DNA of 64,000 nucleotides from Cyclina sinensis (GCA_012932295.1 JAAONU010000001.1:21524461-21588460); one strand, 5' to 3'; positions 1-12,800 are shown, counted from the first letter of the stretch. The notes: generated by a model from the letters alone, not told the origin. A program made the numbers and translations.

Positions 1-808
1 TCTCCTATTTCGAAGATATAGATACATTATTTTAAAATTCCGTTGTTTTTTCAATTTTCTCTATTATCCTGTTTTGCAATCTTACTTTAACAAAAGAACA
101 AGTTATCCCAATCCAACTTTATGTGTCTAATGTCAATTTATTATCTAATACTAATATTAGTATCAATGCAATGGAAGGAAATCTTTTTTTTATATATATT
201 TCTCAGAAATAAATATTGCGGTGATATTTATCTTGATTTTGCTGATGAAGAAAATGACAGCGTATCCTGAGATTTCAAATACGACATAACCTGGTCACCA
301 CGAGAGAAAACCAACAACACAAATAACCGTTTATCAATTCTGTTAATTTCAAGTATGTACTGTATTCATATCATTGATAATATAACATTAATATATCAGA
401 GGATGGCAATTGCTTTGGTAAAAAAGGGATTTTATCCTGTCAATTATTTCATATCCGACCCGATAAAGGGGGGTCGTATAAATTTTGCTTTATACGGCAC
501 ATGCTACGTCATCACCGGTGACGTCATGGACTAGTTTTGTATTTATAAACAATATTATAAATAATCAGAAGGAAGTGATTAAATTGTTGTTATTACAAAC
601 AGAGACTACTTGAATAAAAATTAAATATTTCAATATCTAGATCTTATAATATAGCACGATCATTTAAGGAAAAAATATATCGAAATTTTGGAACTATTTT
701 TGTGTATATGTTCACCTGATGGATAACCTTGACATTTGAAACACTTTAAAGATAGGTTTTCAATATCCTAGTAATTTATTGACAAATGCCAGATGTGACA
801 GGATAAAT
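1..808. other. AT-rich non-coding stretch
   Basis: I see no credible gene here. Around 493-516 there is a short inverted repeat (ACGTCA, seven-base spacer, TGACGT) containing a CRE-like TGACGTCA core, and next to it a small hairpin around the sequence CGTATAAA. No coding region lies nearby to make these a promoter. Confidence 0.5.
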
Positions 809-950
809 AGAATAATAGGTTAGTGTCTTAAATGAGAAAGTTTATCCGGCTCGGCTGCGGTATTTATCGGGTTCGCCTTCGGCTCACCCGATAAATTCCT
901 ACGCCTTGCCAGATAAACTTTCTCATATTAAGACACTTACCTATTATTCT
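809..950. repeat. Palindromic foldback MITE-like element
   Basis: The left arm starting AGAATAATAGG reappears inverted as CCTATTATTCT at the right end. About 43 bases of each arm pair with only a few mismatches, and an inner part (TTTATCGGGT / ACCCGATAAA) pairs too, so almost the whole 142 bp can fold into one long hairpin. No open reading frame and no clear target duplication are seen. This is typical of a small non-autonomous foldback element. Confidence 0.7.
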
Positions 951-960
951 CTATGTATAT

Positions 961-1544
961 GAATGCAAATTTGAAGAGATGTTACCTAAATGGAATTGCA
1001 GTGTAATTTTGATTGCGATTTTAAATATGCAATAAAATTGTTTACTTATACAAAAACCACTCATGTACAATGCCGAATGTCTTGAAACAACATGAATATG
1101 CAATTGATAAGTGCGATAGAATGCCATAGTGCCGGTACGAGACGATAGACCGAGAACAAACCCCTGCCAAGGACAAGCGCATTATCAATTGCCCTAAACA
1201 AAAGAAATTCATGAAATAGGCCCCCTTCAAATTCAAAGGACCCCCAAATTTTGAATGCAAATTTGAAGAGATGTTACCTAAATGGAATTGCAGTGTAATT
1301 TTGATTGCGATTTTAAATATGCAATAAAATTGTTTACTTATACAAAAACCACTCATGTACAATGCCGAATGTCTTGAAACAACATGAATATGCAATTGAT
1401 AAGTGCGATAGAATGCCATAGTGCCGGTACGAGACGATAGACCGAGAACAAACCCCTGCCAAGGACAAGCGCATTATCAATTGCCCTAAACAAAAGAAAT
1501 TCATGAAATAGGCCCCCTTCAAATTCAAAGGACCCCCAAATTTT
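961..1544. repeat. Perfect tandem duplication, 292-bp unit x 2
   Basis: Positions 961-1252 are repeated at 1253-1544. Reading the two copies side by side I find no difference. The unit has no convincing coding capacity; open frames that cross it on the minus strand arise only because the same sequence is read twice. Perfect identity means either a very recent duplication or an assembly artefact. Confidence 0.9.
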
Positions 1545-1559
1545 GTTAAAAACTAACGT

Positions 1560-2240
1560 ATTATCAAAAGATAAATCCGGATTTCGGATGTAGCACCGGA
1601 ATTCGGACACCGATAAATTTGTGGATGGCCCGCTTAATTGCGATCCAATGGCACACCCAATAAAGATCTTCGATATAACTTTATAATAACGTTCCTGGAT
1701 CTCGGAACGTGACGCTGGATTTCAGGCTTCAAAAATTGGTGCCGGAATCGGTCACCGTATGTAAAGTAAATATCTCCGGAAATCGGAAGTTGTGCCGGAA
1801 ATCGGACACAGTATGTAAATGTTAGATATCTCCGGAAACCGGAAGTTGTTCCGGAACTCGGACATAATTTTTTAATTGCGAAATATCTCCAGAAATCGGA
1901 CGTTATGCCGGAATCGGACAATGCATGTTATTGTTAAATATCTCCGGAAATCGGAAGAAATGCCGGTAATCGAACAATATATTTAAATGTTAAGATATCT
2001 CTGGAATTTGGAAGAAATGCCGGTAATTGGACAATGCATATACCTGTTCGATATCTCCGGAAATCGGAAGAAATGCCAGTAATCAGACACTGAGTGTAAT
2101 TATAGCAATATTTCTCCGGAACTCGGAAGAAATGTCAGTAAAGGTCATTGCATGTAATTGATAGACATCTCCAGAATCGAAGAAAGTACCAGAAATCGGA
2201 TGCTGCACGTGGTTGTTGGGTATATCCGGAAACCAACGAT
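1560..2240. repeat. Degenerate minisatellite, about 55-65 bp unit, about 10 copies
   Basis: Each unit carries ATATCTCCGGAAATCGGAAG followed by a variant of GCCGGAAATCGGACA and a short AT-rich linker ending near ATGTAA. Units drift from one another towards both ends, so the array is old. Not coding. Confidence 0.75.
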
Positions 2241-2584
2241 CATTGAGATATCTCAAATATTAGTGTACAGTTGAATCAGGGATGTTTTTGTTACATTAAT
2301 ATAGCATTGTTTTATTATTATAGTTACTATTTACTAGATGGGTGTTCAGTGGAACACTTGTGTCGCCCTTGGGTACTCTGTTAGAATAACTAAAAAGGTA
2401 AACAAGAGCCTGCTGGAAAAGACAGCATGCTAGTCAAAGTACAACAAGACCTGTCCACAGACAGCATGCTCCACTTTTCTCAGTGCTGGATAATTAATTA
2501 TAAGCCAAGTTTAACAAGAGGCCCAAGTGAAAAAAATTTGAGTGGGGGAGGGCAAGTACCTAGTCATACAAGATGAAAAAAACA
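2241..2584. other. Non-coding stretch
   Basis: I see no gene. A short repeat of ACAGCATGCT occurs twice (about 2420 and 2462) next to CCTGCTGGAAAAG / CCTGTCCACAG, but nothing more regular. Confidence 0.4.
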
Positions 2585-2890
2585 TCGGGTCAAGTACTTA
2601 TGTATTAAAAAAAAACAGGCCCCAGGAGCGGGGGATGAGAGGGGGGAGGATGGGAAGTCAAGTACCTATGTATTAAAAAAAATCGGACCCTGGGGGGGAT
2701 GGGGGGAGGTGAGGAGGGTGACTGGTTTGTGGGGTGGATGGGGAGTCAGGTATACCTATGTATTAAAAACATTTTGGGGGCCGGGGGCGGGGGAGTGACT
2801 GGTTGGGGGGAGGAGGTTGAGGGTGGATTGGGAGTCAAGTACCTATGTATTAAAAAAATAGGACCCCGGGGGTGTAAAAAAGGGGGGCGC
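2585..2890. repeat. G-rich minisatellite, about 80-bp unit
   Basis: At least four units begin with CAAGTACCTATGTATTAAAA and continue into a very G-rich stretch (runs of 4-7 G). The G-runs are dense enough to form G-quadruplexes on the plus strand. The open frame across this array is low complexity and I do not call it a gene. Confidence 0.75.
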
Positions 2891-2989
2891 AGGTGTGTGT
2901 GGGGGGAGTACTTACCCATCTCATGTCAGTTTATATTTTATTTCTAGGCTTAAGAAGTTTTTTTCCTATATATCAGTATAAGCAAAATC

Positions 2990-3660
2990 ACGTGACCCCT
3001 GGGGGTTGGGCTAACTGTGACCCCAGGGACATGGGTACCAACAATCTTTGCAGGGGTCTTGCTAGTGATCAAGTATTCCAAGTTTGAATGGAATATCTTT
3101 GACACTTTTTGAGACATGGACATAAAGAAAAAGGTTAACCAAGAAATTTTAACTTGAAAAAGGGGCATAACATTGCAAAAATAAATTTGAGAGTTATCTG
3201 CCCTTGAGAAATGGTGTTGTCTGAAGTGATACTATTGTAAGCGTTACAACTGGAAAGTTTGATGAAAAATTATTAAGAAATGGCATAGTAATAGCCAATG
3301 TTAAGTTTTCATAACAAAATCCAACTACAAAAATGGGCATAACTCTGTCAATTGTGACCTTGACCTACAGACTTTGGCATCATCACGGCCCTGTTGTCGT
3401 AGACAATATATTTTGAAAGTTTGATGTCGAAATGTTAAGAAATGGCAAAGTTATTGCCAACGTTAAGTTTTCATGACAAAATCCAAGTACAAAAAGGGAC
3501 ATAACTCTGTCAAATGTGACCTTGACCTAAAGATTTTGGCATCATCCCGACCCTGTTGCCATAAGCAATACAATTTGAAAGTTTGATAAGATAATGTTTA
3601 GAAATGGCAAAGTTATATCCAACGTTAAGTTTTCGTGACGGACCGACGGACAAAGCGAAC
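2990..3660. repeat. Dispersed bivalve-type repeat with about 130-bp tandem units
   Basis: Two to three units share GTGACCTTGACCTA, then TTTGGCATCAT, then GAAATGGCAAAGTTATTGCC and GTTAAGTTTTC. The block ends in GACGGACCGACGGAC. I recognise this kind of sequence from marine bivalve intergenic DNA; it is not coding. Its right end abuts and truncates the DIRS reverse transcriptase relic that follows. Confidence 0.65.
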
Positions 3661-3699
3661 CCTATGTTTCGCCGTTTCTTCGAAAGGGCGACACAAAAA

Positions 3700-4297
3700 G
3701 TACGCGAATAATGCAGGATTTTTGTCACTAACTATGTTACGCTTTTTTATCAGATCCTTACCACAACATGAGACATGAACAATCGTCCGACTTTGTTTTC
3801 CTGCAAAAAAAAAAAAATAGTCTAAACAATGGTCCAAATTCAATGAATTAGCGCGATTAGATGTTGCCAAATGAAGTAATGTTGAAAATCCTTCGAAAAT
3901 TGCTCGGCTGATTGCACAGCCTTGTGGAAGCATCTTTTGAATCCTATATTTGTTGTTAAATTTAATTCCTAATAAATCAAAGTCGGCTGGGTGTACTGGG
4001 CAGAGATTGAAAGCTGATTTCACGTCTCTTTTACCTATCAGCGCCCCGGGGCCTAAACGCTGTATTATTTTTCTAAAACATTATCGAATCGGGAATACTT
4101 AATGGTAGAACTTTTCATGATCAATAAAATCGTTAACACTGTTACCTTCATATGGATATGACAAATGAGCAATAAGACGCACTCCGCCAGTGTTTTTGGG
4201 ACTAATCCAATAGGATTGACTCTTAAATTCGAAAACGGTTTTGTTGTAAATGGAGCAAGCATTCTTCCTAATTTAACTTGAGTTCGTTTTCTAATTT
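3700..4297 (-). pseudogene. DIRS-type reverse transcriptase relic, 3' part
   Basis: On the minus strand from about 4262 down, a reading frame carries PFSNLRVNPIGLVPK, the conserved entry into the reverse transcriptase of DIRS-order (tyrosine-recombinase) retroelements. After a frame break it continues with KSAFNLCPVHPADFDLLGIK and LPQGCAISRAIFEGFSTLL, matching the palm region of that family. The catalytic box, normally YLDDF-like, reads CLDYF, so the enzyme is dead. The relic stops near 3700 where the dispersed repeat at 2990-3660 begins. Its 5' continuation lies at 4892-5330, on the other side of an inserted element. Family placement is from remembered motifs; DIRS versus a close relative is not settled. 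Confidence 0.7.
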
Positions 4298-4891
4298 ATG
4301 CTCCCCGAAGGGCGAGCATATAGTTGCCGTTTTGTCCGTCCGTCTGTCCGTCCGTCCTTTCATCCGTCCGTTCGTCCTTCCGTCATAATTTTGTCCGTCA
4401 TAACACAAAAAATATGAGAGATATCAAGACCAAACTTCAAAGGTAGTTAGATCTCATTGATGAACCATAATTATTGCTTTATTAATTTTTGAGTTATTGC
4501 CTTTTGAAATTTCTCGTACTTATTTTTTGTCCGGGGCATATCTCACAAAGTATAAGAGTTATCAACTTGAAACATTATAAGTAAATAGATCTCATTGATG
4601 AACAGTGCAGTGCACAAGAACCATAACTCTTGCTTCATTAATTTTTTAGTTATTGCCCTTTGAAATTTCTCATACTTATTTTTTGTCCGGGGCATATCTC
4701 ACAAAGTATAAAAGATATTAACATGAAACTTCATTGGTTGATAGATCTCTATGAGGAGAAGTGCAGCGTGCAAGAACCGTAACTCTATTTTGCATAATTT
4801 AGGAGTTATTGCCCTTTGTTATTTTTCATACTTTAAAAAAATACATATTAAACAATAGCCCTTTTGGAATTGGCATTTATTCGGGGAGCAT
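4298..4891. mobile_element. Non-autonomous element with 12-bp terminal inverted repeats, inserted in a DIRS relic
   Basis: The ends are ATGCTCCCCGAA and TTCGGGGAGCAT, a perfect 12-bp inverted repeat. Inside are a (CCGT)n-like stretch and about three tandem units of roughly 170 bp sharing GGGGCATATCTCACAAAGTA, TAGATCTCATTGATGA and TTATTGCCCTTTG. No transposase frame is present. I could not identify a clear target duplication. Both flanks belong to one DIRS reverse transcriptase reading on the minus strand, which defines the insertion. Confidence 0.7.
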
Positions 4892-5330
4892 CCATCGGTT
4901 CCACCGATTTCTTGTTTTCCAATATGTCTGGGTATCATTTCGCAGACTACAAGTTTCTTTTGCAAGAAAAGAACAATGTTGTCCTTTGTACTGCAGCCTA
5001 AACCCCTCCTTAAATCCACGCAATATAAATTTAGCATCTTCATGATTATAAACTGTGAGCCACGTTTCCGATCGTGACGTATCTATTGGAGTGCTGCCTA
5101 GGTCCCAGAGATGCTCTAGGAGGTACAGGTTAGAGTATTGTTCAAATCTATGATATATGAAAGTATTCGACATGAATTTGTGTTATTTGGGTTCATAAAC
5201 AAAAGTGTAGGTGTTCTACATGATAAAGCAGAATGTGTACCGGTACAATTTTTACATTTATGCAAATACTGACAACCCTTTCCCATTAAATTCATAACAG
5301 TGATTTTGTTTGTGTTCGACATTTGAACCT
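4892..5330 (-). pseudogene. DIRS-type retroelement relic: zinc knuckle and start of RT ORF
   Basis: Two overlapping minus-strand frames carry recognisable pieces. Around 5225-5280 there is a C-x4-H-x-C-x2-C-x3-H-x4-C cluster (CQYLHKCKNCTGTHSALSC), the zinc knuckle that ends the gag-like part of DIRS-like elements. At about 4960-5090 the frame reads TPIDTSRSETWL and then AKFILRGFKEGFRLQYKG, the usual start of the RT polyprotein in this group. The frame then runs into the element at 4298-4891 and resumes beyond it. Frameshifts separate the knuckle from the flanking frames. Confidence 0.65.
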
Positions 5331-5340
5331 ATACTGGTTG

Positions 5341-6182
5341 TCATGGTAACCATCCAGATTTCAGCATCAATACTGGACCACTTGGTATTTGGGCAATAAT
5401 ACATTTTGTACCTAAAATATTTGTCCGATTGGATTCATTTTTGACGCAGACCTGATCGTGTTTAAATAATGTTATAATCTTTGGCCAATGGCGGGCTCGT
5501 AGAATACTCATATAAATCAGGAAAGCATCAGTCCATTGTTCAATTGACTGTATATTTTGTTTTTTGGACTTAGAGCTATCTGACAACAGTATTTCCCCAT
5601 TATATATTTTAAGAGTATGACTCTGGGTTGTGGATGTATCTTTCACTAATAAACCTGAAAACTCAATAAATTCGCCACTCAAGATTTTTTCTTTTATATT
5701 TGTATTGACATGTATAGCCATATCTGATACTACAGAAGTGAAAGTATTTTCATTACCTGATACAGGTGTATCTTTGTTGGCTTCATGTATCATTGGAGGT
5801 TGTATCAACGGCGGCTCAAACCCAGCTCCAGCAAGAGATACTTGGCTGACTCCCTGACATTGTGACAATCCAAGTGGTGCCGTGCTGGTGGCCCAAATAC
5901 TGAAGGTGCAGCTGTTTCTTGATTGCCTTCCGGTATTAAATGTTGTTGTTGTTGCGGGAGTAGAGGTCCAAATGCCATTGAAGTGGGAGTGGCTTGTAGG
6001 CTTCTCTGCTGTTGCAAATTACTCCCCTGTAGAAAACATTGTGGTGGCGGGGGTGGAGGCCCAAATGATGTCCCGTACTGTTGGGTGTACTGTTGAACGT
6101 TTGGTTCTGAATTTGTTCTATAACCTGGATAATTCCCATAGCATTGATTACTAGTATTGTCCACAATTGTTGGATATTTCAT
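5341..6182 (-). pseudogene. DIRS-type retroelement gag-like ORF1 (frameshifted)
   Basis: The N-terminal frame starts at the ATG at 6182 and is Pro/Gln/Tyr-rich, with a run of six prolines. It overlaps a second frame (about 5868-5341) that holds GEFIEFSGLL and EQWTDAFLIYMSIL; both are signatures of the capsid-like protein found before the RT in bivalve DIRS-type elements. A frameshift near 5805-5868 separates the two. The expected C-terminal half of the domain is lost after LFKHDQV, before the zinc knuckle downstream. The plus-strand frames in the same stretch are complements of this coding sequence. Confidence 0.6.
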
Positions 6183-6224
6183 GGCAAATGACTGGATTTG
6201 TCTTGACAAGGATGTCAAATACAA

Positions 6225-9200
6225 TATAATTGCTCATAATAAAACAGAGGATACAAATGTTAAAGAGAAACACTATACTGTTTTTAAAGTTTATAACTTT
6301 TGCTTAATAAGCACCTTTTATCAGAAGATATCGTGTCATTATTTCAAATAAGTTATGTAATATGCCATTAGAGAGAACGCTCAGATCATTTATATACTTG
6401 AAGTCTCCCTTTATGGCGACATTTTAATCAATCAAGCAAGCAATACAATCTTCTCACATGAAAGTACTTACTATTAAAGAATGCGGATGAATGCACACAC
6501 GACATTGCTAGTTCAATCTAAAACAAAGATAATTTCAGCATTAAATATGTTGTTATTAGATACTGGCATCTGAATTTCTGTTAACTTGTTAGCATGTATC
6601 TGAATAAATAGAAAGAATGAATGCATTTTATCTTGAACCGTTGCAGGAGCAGTGGTGATAATAAGGACAACTTGAATATTTGCTCAATTGTTTAAATTTT
6701 CTTATTAACGTGAGGAGCTCCTTTTACCTTTCAGAGTGACCTTTAATAATAAAGTTGAACTCATTTCCATTTACCTGAATATGATACAGTTCCTATTAAT
6801 TTGAAACTGATTTATTGATGATGCGTTCTGTTCAACATACTCCATTTGCCAAGTAAAATGATCGATTGAAGCAGTTGGCTGTTTTCAGACTTTCGCTGGT
6901 GATTTAAGAATTTAAGATTAGAGCACCTTTTTTGAAACTGAGTCGTTGAAATTTCGGTGATTTTGAAGCTTTTCATGTCCGTAAAGATGACATGTAACGT
7001 CTTTTATCAATTGTAAAGTAAGCTATATGCTACAAATAGTAACTTGAACTTTGCCTAAAATGCACATTTTGAGAAATGTCAGTAAAGACTATGTTTTTCA
7101 TACTTTAGGGACAAACATAGTCCATTACAGTGTGTGTCGAATTGCCGTTTTTGAGATAGTGCTTTGAATCACGAGAAAACAGTTGGTAAGTGAATGGCTT
7201 TATCACGAACAGCTGCAGTTATTGAAGTTTGTGTTTATCACTAAAACGTATAGAGAAACTGTTCTGGGACTATTCAATAATATATATTGTGGAAGCAATT
7301 CTGCATTTATTTTCTGTATTTAGCCATGCAAAATACATCCCATGCACTACTGAAGGGGCGATGCTGATATTTTGAAAAGGAAAAACTTGTTTTCGATTGC
7401 TAGCTGTGTAGTAACTACCGTGCAATATTGTTATATTGGACAGTAGTAAATGCACGGTTAGGCTTAAACACGTGACTGTTTGTTTTTGGTTTCATGCGCC
7501 TAAAAAGGGTAGTTAGATTGGAAGAAAACATTACAAATCTGGTTGATTTATTTCTGTTTTGATGTTGAATTATTTTTTCAAAATCATGAAAATAGATACA
7601 TGCCAAGGATTTTACTGCGACAAACGATGCTCAACTCTGCCAATTCCCGAAATATGTAATACAACTGACTGCCATATCCACAAAAATAATTCAGATTAAC
7701 AGCTTAACTCAACAGAGTAATGCATAATGATAATTTCAGAAATGAACACTACCAAGTGTACGTGTTTACATCACCGTAGTTTGCTAGGTGTACAGATAAC
7801 GTCATTCGATATACTTTCATCTGTTTCTTAAGTCTCCAAGAAACGGCCATTTACCGACATCATAAGCGTAACCATAACTGATACAGTGTATTTTGAGCAA
7901 TACGACTAACACCTTCTTGGTTAGAATTATTCGTAGAAATGTCAGTGCTAAGTGGTTAAAGTTACTGAAAGCGTAATGTAACAATAGATGCCTTGTCTTC
8001 CTTTTCACCAGTTGTCACAATTACAACTGTTTTTGTTGTTTTGAATTCCTGATTTAAAGCCTGAATGCATGTAATAAAATCTAAAGGGTAGTAAATCTGT
8101 CTTTAATTGCAGCGTCGTCCAAAAGAACGAAACAAAATTACTTCGAGTTATTTGTTGAGTTCTCAAGAAACTCGTACTCTTTCAGCAATTAAGTTCCGAT
8201 GCTGTGAAGTCAATTTTATGATCACCAGATCGTGCATAACTAAAACATTGTCATTTTATGTTCATTTAATCTAATTATCAATCAGTGTTCATCTGTCTTT
8301 CTCAGAAAAGTTAAAATGATCCAGAAAGTCGTATCTTCTGTTTCTGAAACCTTTTGTTCAGAATTCTTCCAGTAAATTAAGTTTCACCACCTCGCGTGCG
8401 CATGATGCATTTGTTTTTAAATTTCATGAAATCAATTCTAATTTTAAAAAGATACCCTTACAAATTTGAATTACGTGCGTTTTGATTAATTGTATAAATG
8501 AACTCACAAAACTTAATGAAACCATATCTTTCTGGGCTACATATAACGCCTGATATATACTAGTATGAAATGCAATATTTCCTAGACAAACTGGGAACAA
8601 TGAATAAAGCTGAAAGTTAATGGAACCTGTCACGAGATAATCTGCCTGAAAGAAGATATGATACAACTTTTTTGTTTTCTAACCCCATTGTAATTTGTTT
8701 TATTTGAATTTGTAAGTTAAAGTTAAATTTTCAATGAATTTGAAAAAAAACTGTCACTAAAAGTATTCATTTTTTATCATGAATTCGGTGTTAATTCTTT
8801 TTTCAGTTTTAAGTAGCTTTTTTAATAAAATCAGTCATAAAAATGAGTTATCAGACTTGAGATTACATTTGCTTGTTTATACTCCTTCATGCTGAATGAG
8901 TTTTTCTTTTTTCTTGTTCCTTATCATCCAGTTCGATAGTCAATTGACAACATGTTTATTTGCACTGTCGTTTTTAGTTGTTCGGGTCCTCGGACAACTA
9001 GATCCGGATCGGCATTTCCAGGTCGAACAAAGTTTTAAAACCGAAGTACTGTTAAAATAGTTCGAATTTAGCTCAGAATTTTGAAATGGTTTGAATTTTT
9101 TGAAAATGTCAATGATACATTTCTTTGTCAACGTATCAGTTAAATTACATCTGATTTTAGCAGCTTAATTACCGTTTTAAACATTTTGAAGAGAAAAAGC

Positions 9201-9860
9201 TTGGGTTGTTGTGGTTAAATACGCGTACCAGCCAGTAGATATGGCCTAACAATATAGAACATAACCATCAAATGAAAAAAATTATCGGGTGTTTGATGGC
9301 ACAAGTAAAAAATGATTGATCAAGAAGTAGTGACCAGCATTCACATCGAAATTGTAATTTCGTTTGTAAATGACTACATTATAAAACTAATACCTTTTAA
9401 CCGACTTAAAACCCTTTTTAAGCTAAAGATATCAACTCTAAAAATAATTCAAAAGAATAAACAAACATTAGACTTCATATTTTTATTTTCATATTTATTT
9501 TCAAGATATAAATGGAGATTTTCGTCGTTAAATATTGTAATATGAGGTACCCTTGTCACCATTTTTATGCTTCTTTCATACTCTAATTCATTCAGAAATG
9601 TACTGTTTCAGTTGGCATTATATTGTCAGTTCATTATGTTTCATTATTAATAAGTAAATGTATGTTGCTAATACGGGAACTTTAATATTGGTATTTCTTC
9701 TGGGTCGTGAAAACCTATGACATTTTGTAGTTTCGAAAACTGTATTATATCGAGATGCCCCTTTATGTTATATATCTTCAAAGGTCAAACTATAGCATCT
9801 TTTGCTTACCTAAATATTGTTCTAGATACCATGGTTTCCTAGAATTTATTCATGTTTTCA
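6225..9860. other. Non-coding, AT-rich
   Basis: No coding region, RNA gene or mobile element could be recognised on either strand in these 3.6 kb. Short open frames of 60-80 codons are no more than expected for AT-rich intergenic or intronic DNA. Confidence 0.5.
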
Positions 9861-12800
9861 TTCTTGACAGAGGGTTGTGTTTTATTTGATTACTGGCGCC
9901 ACCTGCACTTGCAGGTATTAATTCTCGTAATCCGTATTACTTAAGAAATACCGATCCGTACTGTTTCCGGACAATAACACTGATTCATATAAGTTAAATA
10001 CAGTTTCTAACTTAACAATAACATAAAAATAAGTATCACAATGAGTGCCATGGAGGAGGACTATTTCCTGTACTCTAGTACGGCGGATGACTACTTTAGT
10101 CGGAAAATTCCGTAGTAATTCTGATTGGCTCCAAGTGGCTGTTTCTGTGTATTCATGGATTCTGATTGGGTAGTCTTTTAAATCGGAGCACTTAGTACTG
10201 CCAAAAGTATTGTGGCGCGATAAATATAAATACTGGACGCGCTCAAAGAACGCCAGCTTTTCACATCGGACTTCAGGCCAGAAACATCATAAAATCATAA
10301 ATAACGTAAATAGATAAATATAGTACAAATACATAAGTAATAACATTTCCCCGGAGGATCGGAACATAAGACAGATTCACAGGAGCTGACCAGCAGCAAT
10401 GTAAATACCATTTCACGTAATAACAAACATAACGAAGACATTAAATAAACATTAATTCTTTAATAACAATTTATTAGTAGTTGGATCTTAGTGGTTTTCA
10501 TACTACTACTATAATTAAATAAAAGTAATCTGTTTCATTTAGTTTATCTTTAGTTATTTATTGAGTTATAAAATTCCCCCTTTGGCCCCAAGTAAGTCCA
10601 CTCAAAGGAGTCGTATTATTTTCCCATCAAAAAGTCGCCGTTCTACGTCCCTGTTACAATATTTTAAACATTTTTCATAAATTAATTAGGCAAGGAATAA
10701 TCTTCTTAAATAACATCGCTAATCGCGAAAGTCATCCAGTCATCACTTATCTCTGTTAAAGATAATTTTTACCGAAACCTCCAAGTCATTTGCAAATCTT
10801 ATATAAGATCAATATACCGAACTTGTAATTTACCGAACTTACCTGCGCCATCTCAGACCCCGCCTTTTTGTCGTCGAAGTGGAGCAGTATTCAAAAGTTT
10901 AGATAAAAATAAAATTTTTATCATGCATGACACATGTTTTGCTACGCTTTGAAGTAAAATAATTTAAAGGGGTTTAGAAATAAAATGATAATTTTTAATG
11001 GGTGAGTCTTAAAAAATTTGACTTTGTTCTGGTTAAAGTAGAATGATGAGAAAGTGTTTGTATATTGTTGAGTGAAAGTGAATCTTGAAAAATGGTGTTT
11101 TCTTTGGTTGCGTGTGGTCACTTTCACCAGGGACATGAAAGTTGACCAACTGGAGTGGGTGTGTGGGGGAGGGGGGCAGTGTGTTCCTTGTTGTGTAATG
11201 TTTTTATTGTTATTAATCAAAGTAAAGTCGTAATGAACTTTACAAGTGAGGAGGAGCAACATTTATTGTGCAATGCTTAATTTTAAGACTGTGCCTCAAA
11301 GTGGCTTTGTTTATCCCGAGTCTCTTCCCAACAAAATTTTGTATGAAGGAAAGATTGTATACATTGAATATTAAGGTGTTTTTATTGATTGGGATAAATA
11401 ATAAATCTCAGACAAGTCCAACATTTTCACTTGAAATTGCGTGTTTACAAGCTTCCACAGAGGCAAAGTATTCCATCATTGTTTACTCATCTTGTATCTA
11501 TAGGTATTTACTGTGATATGGGTTGTTTTTATGTGTTTGATAGTCATTCAAGGAGTCAGAGTGGTACAAGTTGTTCTGATGGAAAATCAGTTCTAGGGAT
11601 GCTGACCATCTACAGATCTGTGTGCCTACGTGTATTTTTTTTCGATTTTTTAGGTCAACAGTTAGGTTTACATTATACTTTCTCCATATAGTATTGAATA
11701 TAAGACGTTATGATTATTTCATTTTTACAGTAAAAACAGGATTCTATATCCTGTTATAAGTGATGTATTTATAACCTTGATTGCTTCACAAATGCTCATG
11801 TGCAAATTGATAATTTTGTACCCTGTTCACTGAAGCTTTGAAAATAGTTGACAAGTCTAAGGCATGGTATTTTCTTTGAAAATGAAAATGAAGAACTTAC
11901 AGGTAAATGAAAGCTCATTTTCATTTTTTAAATTACGTGCAGCTCAGGTAAGTATGGTTTATTAGTTTAGTTCTTCACAAATGTTTTGGTTGCTTAATTG
12001 ATCTTACCCTGTCATATTTCATAATGATCTGGTTTCTTACTTGGCATTTAATTTTAGTTGTCTGCTGTCTTTGATTCCTGCAACATAATGGCCTGCAAAT
12101 TGATATACTCACATTTAAACCAACCAAGAACAACTAAAAATCACAGAAAGCAGCTAAAAAGAGCAGGAATATTTTCATTTATTGTGTATTGATGCTTAAA
12201 AAATGCTTGATAGTTGGACAAAATTTTTTGTATTATACTTGAATGTTATAATATTGTGGTGCTCCTGATATTAAGCTTTACACTGAAATTTAATCATTCC
12301 TTTATTGTCACAATGCATCTGAAAATGTTTTTTATTTATGTAATGATTTCAAGGCTTTTAATTGCTTGTGAATGTAACTTTAAGATATATTGAAATTTGT
12401 TTGTATTTTAAGTCCAGCCTTATATATTAAAATAATAGTCTTACATGGAACATTAAGCTTCCATATAATTTTGTACCTGCTAGCCTGTATTAATGTTGAC
12501 AGAGCCCTAAAAACTGCCACGTGACGTTATTGTTAGTTACTTGCCGAGCGACACGTGTATTTTATTAAGCGCGTCCTCTTGTGTCGTGATACAGAGCGCA
12601 TATTTATAATTACAATTTATTGTTCATACTTTGAAATTCTAGTCATATTGGCATTTGTTTATTTAAGGGTTGAATAAATAGCATTACTGTTTTGAATCCT
12701 GCTTTTCTTGTCATTTAACTTAGGACTTTTTAAGGGTCTAACTTTATTTAAATGTCCTGTGGAGACCATCGTTCAATTCCTTCTGGTTAGCCACTCCCTG

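Noticed and set aside
1042..1610. Minus-strand frames of 64-125 codons
   Set aside because: They run across the 292-bp tandem duplication and repeat the same residues; no domain and no codon-like bias.
2699..3087. Plus-strand Gly/Trp-rich frames
   Set aside because: Translation of a G-rich minisatellite; low complexity.
5630..6351. Plus-strand frames of 64-90 codons
   Set aside because: Complementary to the minus-strand DIRS gag-like ORF, which has recognisable motifs.
10041..10115. Short frame starting MSAMEEDYFLYSS
   Set aside because: 24 codons, no supporting signals or neighbours; chance cannot be excluded.
12497..12714. Possible solo LTR (TGTTGACAG...TTGTCA, AATAAA inside)
   Set aside because: No second copy in the window and the flanking bases do not form a clear target duplication.
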